Assembly: GCA_026686845.1 (NCBI GenBank)
Contig: JAIVEN010000003.1
Location: 4,714,501 to 4,778,500 of the forward strand
DNA length: 64,000 nucleotides
DNA from: Adenanthera pavonina
Lineage: Eukaryota; Streptophyta; Magnoliopsida; Fabales; Fabaceae
Reading direction: 5' to 3'
Shown here: positions 1 through 12,014 of the stretch, piece after piece
Numbering within the stretch: the stretch's first letter is position 1
Layout of the letters: each line of letters opens with the position of its first letter
Program-made: the position numbers and the translations under genes
The notes under the pieces: generated by a model
What the model saw: the letters and a program-made list of their open reading frames with translations, nothing else
What the model was told of the DNA's origin: nothing
The model's database searches: none

Positions 1-1781
1 ATTTTTTTAATTAGGGATATATTTAAGAGGAATAACTGTTTTTAATCACTATTATATTAATATGTGAATTAATTATTCATCACTTGCATTTGAAACTGAA
101 GGGAGTATAAGATTAAGTTGGAGATGAATCTCTCTCTTTCATTACTTATAAATAATACAATTATGTATGCTTTTTTATGTTTTGCATTGATATTAATATT
201 GATGATTAAAAAGAAAAATAAATTATACATTTTGATTTTTATAATTTTATCTTAAATTTATGATATACTATAGACTCAACTTATATGCACTTGCATAGGA
301 TTTAGAATTTAAAACCATTTGAATTAGTTTTAAAAAAATTATTAAAAAAAAAAGTCAAGAATCACATCATCAATGAATATAAAAAGTAAAATAATAGAGT
401 TCATTTATTTTACTTTTTTGTATAATATATCAGATTTTGTCAATTTTATTTTTTCAAAAAGACATAGAAACAAATCTACACTATTATGAAATATTGAAGT
501 TTATCATTAGAATAAAATCTTGTCTATTATTGAGGAATTGGGCACTTTCAATTTTCTCTTGCTCAAAGGGAAAATAAAAAGGATTGGTTATTTGAACAGG
601 GTAGGGTAAATTAAGATAGCAAGTTTGAGATGTTGTCATGTTGGTTCATCATCATGGGCATGATTTGTGGGATTGAGTAGAATAAAACCATTGCGGGGAA
701 TATCCTAATCCAATTATGCTTCTCTTCTCTATAAATACATCATAAACAAGTATAGATTACACTGGAAGAAGAAAAAAAAATGAACACAGTTTGGGGCCGG
801 GGACAAAAAAACAGATACGTACATGAAATATTGGGGGCTACAATAAGTTTTAGTATTTTTTACAAATAAAAATAAATATATTTTATAAGAAATTTTGGGC
901 CTCAGCTGGATCCGTGATGTTATGAGATTGAATCTTGTAGATAAAAAACAAAAAATTACAGAGACATAAGCATCATAATTTGGATACTTGAATTTAACTC
1001 GATATCACCGTATGTATATACTCGTATAACCTATAGTTGTGCCAAAAGAATAAAGAATGAGCGAAAGCAAATTTAGCTAGCTGATGCAGGATGTGGGCGC
1101 CACCTAACTGCCCAACGTGGAGGCGGTTTAGTCGGCAGTCCATTTTGTCCACTACTGCCATCATCATAATCATATATAACAATTCTCAAAATAATTTCGC
1201 CTCATTGTTTATCATCATGTCGCTCTTGACATTACTATTCCAAACAGTCCTCATCAAAGCCTAAAACATATGACATTAAAATAAAACAAAAACTCTTTGC
1301 TGGTCTCGTGTCCTTCTCCTTGTTCATCGGCCAAGGTATATCATATAATTAACTAGCTAGCAAAGATGCATGAATTGGCCATGAAATGGTCAAAGACATA
1401 TATAGAAGAAACCCTGCAACTTGCACGCACATTATGCTGCTCTGCCACTTGACGCGCGTACGTCAACTAACCACAGAGACCGTTCATTATGTATTAACTA
1501 CGTACAGTATAAACACTACCTATCGCAACAACCTTATAATAAATATACCAACGGATCTTATACTTCGCGGCATGATGACAAATAGAAAATCCCATATCAC
1601 TATCACACTCGGACTGCCTTGTTGAACTAATGTGTTTGGTTTTATCGTCTTAGGAGCAAGACCGTACCAGTACTATGTTAATTGCATGTATACGGTTCAA
1701 TCCTCAGCTAAATAGCTTGTGGGAACCAAGGCATGTCATCAATTAGATGAGGAAGATAGTATTAAGCTAGGAAAATATAAA
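1..1781. other. AT-rich intergenic stretch
   Basis: Short open frames on both strands have no recognisable domain, no codon-like composition and no plausible splice partners. I see no gene, RNA gene or repeat structure here. The stretch ends at the target-site duplication of the foldback element that follows. Confidence 0.6.
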
Positions 1782-3430
1782 GGGGGAATTACTTATTGGG
1801 ACCAAGATGTAGATTTAATTAGATATTGAGACATACTATTCATTTAATTATAATAAAGAATCAAATATAATTAAATAAAATTAAAAAATTATGCAATTAC
1901 TAAAATACCCCTAAGACATTTCTCAATTTACCCCCACCATTGTCGGCGGCCATTGTCTGGCCACCAGCGACCGATCAATAGCATTGATCAAGGGTTAATT
2001 GGCTCGTGGCTACGGCCAACGATCACTGGTGATCGTTCAACACCGGTCAACGGTCACCAATGCCAGTCAATGGTCTCCGGTGATCGGTCAACGACAACTA
2101 ATTATCAATTGCAAAATCAGAATATGCGAGTTGCAAAATATAAGTAAAAAATTGTAAATTCTTAATAAGGTTAAAATCTGATTACTCTTTGTTAAAATTA
2201 TGAAAATAAGTTGCAAAATCAGAATATGAGAGTTGCGAATACCTGGACTCAATTTGATGTTTATAAAGTTAAAATTCAATTCCTCCATATTAAAATTCGA
2301 AAAAGAAGTTACAAAATCATAATATGAGAGTTGCAAAATATGAGTAACATATTGCAAATCCTGGAGCCAATTTAATATATCTAGTTAAAATTCAGAAAAT
2401 AAGTTGCAAAATAAGAACAGGAGAATGATAAAATGTGAGTAAGAAGTTGTAAATCTCTGAAATCACTTCGATATTAATAAGGTTAAAATTTGATTATTCC
2501 ATACTGATAAGATTAAAATTGGATTTTAACTTTATAAGTATCAAATTGGCTCTAAAGATTTGCAACTCTCCTGTTTTAATTTTGCAACTTATTTTTCAAA
2601 TTTTAACATGGAGTAATCGGATTTTAACTTCATAAGTATCAAATTGACTTCAGGAATTTGTAACTTTTTACTCACATTTTGCAACTTTCATGTTCTAATT
2701 TTGCAATTTATTTTTCAAATTTTAACATGAAGTAATCAGATTTTAACTTTGTATTTGCTCTAGGATTTTCAACGTTTTACTCATATTTTACCACTCTCCT
2801 ATTATTATTTTGCAACTTATTTTCTGAACTTTAACATGTAGTGATCAGATTTTAACTTTATATGTATTAAATTGGCTCTAAGATTTGCAACATGTTACTT
2901 ATATTTTGCAACTCTCATATTCTGATTTTGCAACTTCTTTTTTGAATTTTAATATGGAGGAATCAGATTTTAACTTTATAGGCATCAAATTGAGTCTAGG
3001 TATTTGCAACTCTCATGTTTTGATTTTGCAACTTATTTTTATAATTTTAACATGGAACAATCAGATTTTAACTTTATTAGGAACTTGCAATTTCTTACTT
3101 ATATTTTATAACTCGCATGTTCTGATTTTATAATTAATAACTAGTTGTCGTTAACTGGTTACTGGCGACCATTGACCGGTGCCGGTGACTATTGATTAAC
3201 GTTGACCGATCACTGGTGATTGTTGACCATGACCACCGGCCGGTCAACCCTCAGTCAACGTCGTTGACCAGTCGCTGGCGGCCGGTGGAGGAATGTCTTA
3301 GGGGTATTTTAGTAATTGCACAATTTTTTGATTTTATTTAATTATATTTGATCTTTTATTGTAATTAAATGAATAGTATGTCTCAATATGTAATTAATTC
3401 TACATCTTGGTCCCAATGAGTAATTCTCCC
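1782..3430. mobile_element. Foldback Mutator-like element (non-autonomous)
   Basis: The two ends are inverted copies of each other over about 145 bp: the left begins GGGGGAATTACTTATTGGG and the right, read on the other strand, begins GGGAGAATTACTCATTGGG. The element is flanked by an exact 9-bp direct repeat AAATATAAA (1773-1781 and 3431-3439), the target-site duplication size of Mutator-like elements. Inside the ends are GC-richer blocks (about 1940-2100 and 3150-3290) full of GGTCAAC/GTTGACC motifs. The core (about 2105-3130) is a tandem array of roughly 97-120-bp units containing TTGCAAAATCAGAATATGAG, which switches orientation near 2517, so the whole element can fold into one long hairpin. 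No transposase is encoded, so it must be moved in trans. The exact TSD suggests a fairly recent insertion. Confidence 0.9.
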
Positions 3431-3529
3431 AAATATAAATTTGGTGAAGGTCGAGCAGGTCCTACTAAAATCTTGGTCTTCTAGGATCATTCTGCTGTAA
3501 TTTATTATTTTTTTTAAATTTCAAATCCA

Positions 3530-3665
3530 TTAACCCTCGTGTTGATCAGGTGGTTGGTACTTGGAAGCTAGGAGTTTGAATACGGGATTTTTTTTTTTTG
3601 GCCTGAATCTGATTATTGAATTATAAGTTCGATTCTCGTCTTGTATAGAATAAAAATAAAAAATA
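3530..3665 (+). repeat. Possible tRNA-derived SINE remnant
   Basis: The stretch has a box-B-like AGTTCGATTCTCG near 3626 and a second similar motif, GGAGTTTGAATACGGGA, near 3572, preceded by TGGTTGGTACTTGGAAGCTA and followed by an A-rich tail. This resembles the head of a plant SINE. I see no clear target-site duplication and the A box is weak, so this is only a suggestion. Confidence 0.25.
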
Positions 3666-6600
3666 TATCAAATGCATACTCTACGTTCTGCGACACTTCT
3701 GAAACTTATAAATAAACGTACTAGTCTTGGGTATGGAGAAGAGTACTGATGCCGAAAACTAAATAAAGAACCGAAAAGGGCAAAGAATAAGCATTAACTG
3801 TTGCAGGACGATTGTTCGACTATGCCTAATAAAGTCAATTGATATTTGTTTAGGGATCCAACTCCTATGCAGCGAGATGCACCATGCTCATTTGTACATT
3901 TTTTAAAATTCACCAAAGTTCACGCCAGTATAAGAAACTCAATTTCAACAAGCATAAATAAACCCGATCAGACAAATTAGCGCAAACAAGCTCATTTTTG
4001 TCCGGAGTGATTTAATATATATGTTCAATAACAATGATGGATATAGAATTTTTTAGAAATATGTGTCGTGTATCTCGCTAGGAAGATGCAAGGATGATTG
4101 GGGTCGTTTGTTTAGCAGAGCAGCTTATCTTCTGAGAATCCATCAAAGCTTCTACATTATTCATGTCTCCTTAACTAACAAGCTCCATTAAGTGACTGGC
4201 TACTGGTACAATGTGTGACTTAAGGTGAATGTGGATCTAACTACTGGGACGAACTGAAAAAGTAACTCTAGCGGGAAAATTCCATAATTACACAATAATT
4301 AGGAAATAAGGTACATGAGATTGAGGTATGTTTATGATTTGTGAATAATGTAATATTCTAAACTTTTTTAACTTTATTGTTATATTAGAAATGTTTGAAT
4401 TTTTAAAGAAAATCCTTAAAGTATTTCATCGTGAATTTAGAAAGAAAGAGGAAAATATGTGTGGATCCCAACCTTATGGGACCCATATACACTTTTGTTT
4501 TTGTCTCTCTCTCTAACTTTACTCATATGAAGTATTTTAGAGAATTTGATTTCTTGAATCCTTAATCACCACCATTTAATATTCATAATGCACCTAACCT
4601 TTATTATCACCTAAACTAACTCTAAGTGACTTACACCCTATATTGTTTATATTGATTAATAGAATAAGGTATCTAAAGTTTATAAAATAGTTTTGAATAG
4701 GAGATTGGGTTTTGCATTTTCTTTGGTTTAATTAGAGATAGTTTTGTGGGCAAATTTTGCCCATGAAAGTACCATTACATTATCATATATATGGAATTTA
4801 AGTAGGTGGGAAAGAAGAGAAAGCAGATAGATGTGGATGGAAAAAGTAACATCAACGGCGTAGCAGCCTGTGGAGCTGTTGGCCGTGATAGTAACGGAAG
4901 ATGGATCATAGGGTTCCCCAGGAAGCTTGGGTTCCTCCCATATGCACCATTGCAGAAGGTGTGACGTTATTAACTGGTCTTCTGGTGTGTGCTGGAATTT
5001 AGGCATGACAATGGATTCAATCCAAGCTTTTCAACTGGTGACTGAATGGGATTGTTGAAGATGTTAGAGATTACATGGATAGAGATTGGACAATTTCATT
5101 GAACCTCATAGATAAAGAGTCCATAACATTGTATTCTCACTGTTTATCACACAATATAATGCCTACCATATAGAATGTGAAATGATGTTGTATAGTTCAA
5201 TTCCTAGGACTTGTCTCGAGCTAGCTAGATAGTATAGATAATCTCTGATGTGTCAACTCTGTAAGGCCACTGGCTTAATCTGTTTCAAAAAGAAAAAGTT
5301 TTTTTTTTTAAAAAAAGGGTACGTCGGAGTGGACTGGACATTTGGAGCAGCTATACGGGTGTGCCAAATTGCAATCGTCCTAACGATTATGGCTTCTTGA
5401 GAAATAAATTCAGTCTTACCGGCCAAAAGAAATGACGTTTAACAGGATGAAGAAGAAAATTCTAGGGGGCCATTTGAAGAACAGATTTCAGTTTATAATG
5501 CAAGAAGCCAGATACTGTAAAACTTTCCAAGATTTTTTTTTTCCTGAATTAAATTATTATTCAGGCTCTCCGTTGGAAATTGGGTGTGAAAGCAACCTAG
5601 GCCAGATAAAAATCAACTTGGGTCCAGCTCAAATATGATGGACACACTTTTTGGGCTTGGGCCCCTATATTCCCTAAACAATTAAAAACCAGGGGATCCA
5701 ATTCTAGCTAGAAAGGGTGTGTGGCATGTGCGTCGGTTAAATGAAAAGATATGAACGTCACTTTTTCTGGGAAAAAAACAATAATCACGTCATTAATTTT
5801 ATATAAAATTTCCGTTTAGTCTTTTTAACGCAATCATCATTTTGATAATTTGAATATGTATAAATTATAGAATAAAAGATTAAAAACAGATAATAAAATG
5901 TAATAAATCCAATCCAACCATATATATATATATAGCATGCACTATGCAATGCTACCTTGAATCATATACTAATTGTATAACTATAACCTCGAATCATGTA
6001 GTTAATAGCTACTAAAACCTTGTTGGTAGATGCCTGCTTTAGGCATAGGTATTGAAAGCTTTGGGAGTGGATGCTTCCTGGAAGCTGAAAGCATGGCATT
6101 GGCACCGCTCAAGAATATATATATATATATATATATGAGCTACAAACCCAAATGAAATATGGTAGTAGTAGTTGGTTTCTTTTCCAATGTGTGTGAGCCA
6201 TCCACAGCCTAACCTAAATGCCGAAATACAAAAAGAATGGTGATGCTGACGCATGAGTGACATGTCGTTTTTGGTTGCTAAGAAGTCGGGCCCTTTTTTG
6301 GGAGAGCAACTTCCACAACGGTTTATTATCCACAGAGAGAAGAAGCGTTGTCTGCAACACGAGGGACAAAAGAGATGATGAACTCTAAAACTTACTAAAA
6401 TGTTGTTTGCCTGCCCTCGTAATTCTCCCATGAATGCCATAGGCAAATGCTGATCATTACCCTCACCCTCGCTGGTGGCTCCCATTCCCTTTCCCTGTTG
6501 CTTTCCCCACAAAAAGACCTTTTTTGTTCCCTTTGTCTTTTCAATCATCTTTTGAGATCACAGTGCAGGTTCCTGTTCCAGTTGACTTGGTATTCATTTC

Positions 6601-6994
6601 CTTGCCTTCCATTCCATTCATCACTTTAGTGAACAAGATTATTGAGTTAAACTCAGAAAATTCAAATGGTATTTATGAAGGGAGTAAGGATGTGATTCCC
6701 CACCATGAAAAGGACTGGATATATTACACCACATTGCTCTGCGATAAAGGCAGCAGTTCCCATGTCCCCAGCAGAATATAGAACCACCAAATATTCTTAG
6801 TTATGGGCTTTCTTAAAAGGAACCAAATCCAACTCACTATTAATCAGACCAAGCAACGTTCTTCACTTGTGGCATCCATTTGTATGCCTTTACCTTTGCT
6901 TTACGACAACTTTGGCATCTTCCCATTTTTTAAGTATTTATATCTTTGAACGTTTTGTTAATTTCTTTGGGTTTTCGTTCTTTGACTTGACTCC

Positions 6995-7046
<52 letters not shown>

Positions 7047-10000
7047 TATTTCAAAAAACTACGAAAGTTATAATTTCATTAAAATATTGCGATATTAATA
7101 AACTATTTCCATGTCATTCGGACTATAATAAATGTGGTCAATCGAGTTTATCCACGTATTAGAAAAAGCATGTGCGAGAAACTCCTCTATTGGTGGAGGT
7201 ACTTGGCTTGTTATCTCTTACGAAATGTAATGAGTGACTTGCAACACTTAATAAAAGGCATCTGTCATGATAATAATTTAAATAATGATACTTTTCTCAG
7301 CTGCATCAATCCGAAAAAAAAAAGTAGTACAATGATGTACCATCATAAAAATTAATAATTGGTCAGAGAATGATTATCAATTATACGGTTGATTGCTCCT
7401 TTATTCTACATGTTTTGGGTGTAAGCAAGCCCAAACAACAACGATCCTTGACAACTTCACTATCTTCGAAAATTCTTCAAAAATTTCGGAACAAGATTAA
7501 CAAGGAGAATTAAGTAAACTCACTTGATTTAATCACTTGACCTATTTTAATTTCTCTTTCTTAAGTCATAATTGAAAATTTTTCAATTTAAGAACTCTTA
7601 ATAATTTTCTAATTTTCAGATTCAACACATTCACACCTATTAAATCACTAAATACATAAAATTAATCCATAAAAGAGTAATTATAAAGCTAATCCATACA
7701 TAATTTCAAAAAAAATCCTAGGTATAAAATGAGATCAGTCTCTCATGCTTTGTTTATAGCAAATAGAACAAGAGTAAACCCAACAAACACAAGAAATAAG
7801 GAGTAGAATGAAGAAAAAAAGAAGAAAAACTTAATATAATGAAGAAATTCAAACTTGAGGAGCTTCCAATCTCAAATCTCAGAAGTTAAAACTCCAAGAA
7901 TCACCTCCAATAGTCCAAATTTATTCCCCTTTTCGTTCTGTCCACTGTTTCACGCTTTTCAATTCTTAAAAACTCTCAGATTTGCTAAATTATTAAAACT
8001 GTGCATTTTGATATAAAACCCATTGTTGCAATATTTAAACTCTACCGCTGCAACGCATAAATGCTCTTTTTTCAAAGATACTAATGCTACAACGTCAAAC
8101 TAATCACATTGTATAACAGAAATACTCTTATAAAGAAACATCAATACTACATTATCAATCTCCATTGCTACAATGCAGAAGTCTACTTTGCTTTACTGAA
8201 CACTAAATCAACTTTCATTGATTCTCACATTTTATAATTCTGCTTTCTTCTTTCTCCAATGATTCCTTTTACCTACAAATATCATCAAACACCAACAAAA
8301 AACTTATATGACAAAATGAAACAATTTTTAGCTCACTTTTTATGAAAATTCTAATAAACTTCAATCAAATTAATTAATCTAATTTGTTACAAATAAGTGA
8401 AAAATTAATATCTAAAGTTTAGTGATGATTCCCCAAATACGCCTATAAGTATCACAATTAAACTTAAATATGAGGAGTCATAAAAATGAAAGAACATAAC
8501 TAAGTGGATACTTGAGCTAGAAAGATATTAGTCTTAAAAATTGAGTCTATCCACTAATTAAATTTGAGATTAAATATATGATGAAGGAGCAAAGTCTGAA
8601 TATTGAATAATCAATTAGATGGAAATGTTTGGCAAGGTCGGTGTGGATTGCGATGCTTTCCCATGAGGGAAAGCGATGGATAGCATTTGATGCTGTTCTT
8701 ATTTTAAACTCAATTTTAGTTGTTTCCAATTTATGTTAGTTATTTATGTATCATATAAAATAAATGTTATATTTAGAACTTTTATATTTTATTTTTATAT
8801 AGAATTTTTTATCTTTAATTATATATATAAATAAGTAGAGAAATGGCAGAGATTTACTTCAACTAATAAATGAATGACTGAAATCGAGTTTTTTTTTTGA
8901 GAAAAAAAAATCAATATATACTTTCCTCCACAGCAAGGTATGAAGTTTGTACTCGGGTTGGATATATATATATATATAGTAGTCACTCGGGTTGGATATT
9001 AAACAAATAGAATTGAAAACATTAAAAAACAAAAGAGAGAAAGAAAGAAAAAAGGTGACGAATCAGGACGAGAGGCGATATGTTTGTACATGTACAATTG
9101 TGCCAACCCAGCTTGAGAAGATTTGGATTTGGTATGGGCACAGGTGATGGAATAAGACAAGAATAACATGTGAAACTGTCTCGGTGGAACAGTACAGTGG
9201 CACCGTCCTCCCATTAGATTATTTAAAAAATTATTATAATTATAATTAAATTAAATTAAAATAAAATAAAAGGATCGCCAGAAGCAGCAATTATGCAATG
9301 CAACATAGGCCATTGGATTTTTCACCAAAACAAACAAAGGCCATTGGATTTTAGCTGCCTCAACGCCCAGAATACTGATAAAATTTTTTGAATAGAAAAA
9401 GCCACGACAAACACAAACAAAAATTTTGTTGCTGGATTATCGAAGGTGTCGGTGATTGTAGGGTTCCATTTTTTACACTCGTCAAACGTGTCTTTACATG
9501 TTAGCAAAAAAAAAAATGTGTCTATACATCTGTAAATTTTATATAATTTATGTGGGATGAGTAGTAAAAATTTTTATTCTTTAAAAATAAGTTGTTATGA
9601 GTTTAATTTCTAATTTTTATGTATTAAATACAAACATTCTAATAAATTTTAAAACTACACTTTTATATAGAAAAGTAAATTTTTTTATAAAAAACCCAAG
9701 ACAAACTGGTTCTAAATTTAATTGGGAGGGGTATATTTTTTGCTTTGAGTACCTTAAAATAAATTAGTTTTACCATCGATGACAAATATTGCTAGTCCAT
9801 GACAAAAATAACATTATAAAAAATATACTATTCACACATAATAAACAATGGGATTTAATTTTAAGCTCCCTGATAATCCAATATATATTCTTTATCTTTA
9901 TTCCAGGTTACTCCCTTCTTTTAAAATATAATATATTTATATTATATTTTTAATAATAATATAGTATGGGAATATTTTTGTAAATATATGTACAATTTTT

Positions 10001-10132
10001 AAGTACATTTGATGATAAAATTTAATCTATTTAACTTATAATTTAATTGTAAATATAATAATAAAAATATAAACACATCGATATCTAAATTCAATCTACA
10101 AACAAATAAACTCATATATGATTCACCAAATA

Positions 10133-10206
10133 AAAAATTGAAATGCTTAACCACACCATTTGATTATTTGTGAATTTTGTTTGGTGTGGTTAAGCTTCAA
10201 TTTTTA
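10133..10206. repeat. Short imperfect hairpin (inverted repeat)
   Basis: Two arms of about 24-26 bp (left containing GCTTAACCACACCA, right containing TGGTGTGGTTAAGC) pair with a single two-base bulge around a loop of about 24 bases. The arms are longer than chance would easily give, even in AT-rich DNA. It could be a tiny MITE or a small-RNA hairpin; I see no target duplication and recognise no microRNA in it. Confidence 0.5.
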
Positions 10207-10980
10207 TAATATTATCTTGGCTTTTTCCTGGCCGGTTAATATTTTTTGTGTTCAACTTGGAACAAAAATTCTTTGAAGATTTTTTGCTCTGAATTTGAAA
10301 AGAGAATGTATACTAGTTTATTATAAAATTGAAAAGAGTTAAACATGATAAATGAAATCAAAATTTTAAAGCAGATTTCTTAACATTAAAAACTTTCAAT
10401 ATTTAATAATTTTACAGCTTGAATGAAATAATTTGGAATAAATAATTTCAAAAGATTTTATTACAATTATATGTTATTGTGTTAATAATTAATATTTGAA
10501 TTTTCAAAATAAAACAAGAGTAAACATAGTTCTTCATTTAGATTGGTGATGTGATCTAATTGGATGACTAAAAAGCTTATCCTATGTGTATCTTATAATA
10601 CAATTAGTGATGATCGAACTATGAAAATAAGGATTCCGGACTACAAAATTGACATGAAGAATTTTTTGAAATAATTTTAAATCCAATCCATTTACAAAAT
10701 TCATCAAATAATTACTCTCTCTTTTCCATTTTATTTGTCATTTTAGAAAATTTTAAATGTCTCCATTTGTTTGTTATTTAACATTATTAATAAAGTATTA
10801 TTTACATTTTTTATCTTTTTACCTTTTATTAAAAATAATTGTAAGTGGAATAGTAGGTGGAGTACAAATCATCTTTTAGTATTTAAATTAAGAATATTTT
10901 GATAAAATAACATTACATTTTACTATAATTTAGGCTATTTAAGAATTTTATCAATTTACGTGGAAAAACCTTAAGAAAAG

Positions 10981-11180
10981 GGGAAAAAGATAGTTAGGGA
11001 CCCCCCAAAATAGATTATGACAAATTAGAGATATCTCTAATTTGTCTAATCATCCCCAAGTCTCCTAGGTCCTCAACTGGAATAAAAATAAAAGCCCCTG
11101 GACAAAAATAACCCTTAGTTTAGAAACCCAAAACGCACGCACCCACGGCTCCCTCTGTGTCAAAATCTCAAAAGCGAACG
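10981..11180 (+). repeat. Left terminal inverted repeat of the MULE
   Basis: This matches the reverse complement of the right end over about 200 bp with scattered substitutions and small gaps. It contains a perfect 28-bp palindrome at 11019-11046 (half-site GACAAATTAGAGAT). Mutator transposases bind terminal repeats, so this is the expected recognition end and probably the promoter of the ULP-like gene. Confidence 0.85.
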
Positions 11181-12014
11181 AACACACGCACGCATGCATG
11201 GACGGCTGCCTTTGTTTCAAATATGCCCTAATGTCATTTTCTTAAAAGGTCAAATCTTTTGCATCCATCGTTTTCGACTCTTACCGTTCAGTTCTCTGCT
11301 CCAGTTTGCACTGAAACTCATATGCCTTGTGATGTTCTCGAGTCTCCGAGTTTGTGACTTCGCTGCTAGATTTTACGTTCATAGGTTATGAGTTCGTGAG
11401 CATTCTATGATCTATCGTCTTCAAGTGTTAGAGTTTCAAAGTTAATTTGGTCGAGGTTGAGTTCGCTGCTCCGTCACCAAACTTCATCCTGTACGATGAT
11501 CCCGAGGTATGACTATTCTTCCATCTGTTCTATTAGTTACGGTATGTTATATTCCTTTGTGTGATTTAGCAAACCTTAGTGAACGCATGACATTTGTTTT
11601 GGGAATACACGGTATTTCTTGTTAGTAATTAGGCTATATTAGTCTGTGTAGTAAAACTGTGTTATGATCTGAAGTGGTCAGTAGGCTCTGCACTCTGAAA
11701 AAAATTCATTGTGAAGAGAGGGAAGATGTTACTAAGCAACGAAATTTGTGTACTTTGTTTCTGGGCATCATTGGTTATGAATTGCTATATTATCTGTCTT
11801 TTTCTCATATAAGGGGCGGCCAAATATGGTGATCAAATCTAAACAAGTTTCAAATCATCCATGCAGTAGCTCTATAGAAAATTCAATTTAAAAATTTGAT
11901 AATTAATTTTAGGTTTCAATATGACTGATTAGCCAAATGTGACAATCAATAAAGAACACTTATTTAGTGATGGTTGTGTTCTATCTAGTTGAACTGTATT
12001 GATCTGACAAAAAG

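Larger units (their letters stand above)
3431..10714. other. AT-rich intergenic region with microsatellites
   Basis: I find no supportable gene in these 7.3 kb. The region holds simple repeats: (TA)n at about 5921-5934, 6117-6136 and 8961-8978, and a compound (TA)n(GA)n at about 6994-7043. The open frame at 6039-6548 on the minus strand runs through one of the (TA)n tracts (an IYIYIYI run) and has no recognisable domain. A short perfect hairpin, GCTTTCCC/GGGAAAGC, lies at about 8655-8674. The composition looks like decayed transposon-derived sequence, but I cannot assign it. Confidence 0.5.

Noticed and set aside
4728..5006. 92-codon minus-strand frame with a protein-like start
   Set aside because: The frame is closed by a stop shortly upstream, no family is recognised and the second half is AT-rich; could be a worn transposon piece, not supportable as a gene.
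6093..6110. Sequence resembling a miR171 core (GGCACCGCTCAA)
   Set aside because: It differs from miR171 at several positions and no complementary arm is found nearby.
6039..6548. 169-codon open frame on the minus strand
   Set aside because: It runs through a (TA)n microsatellite, shows no domain and no codon-like composition; most likely chance.
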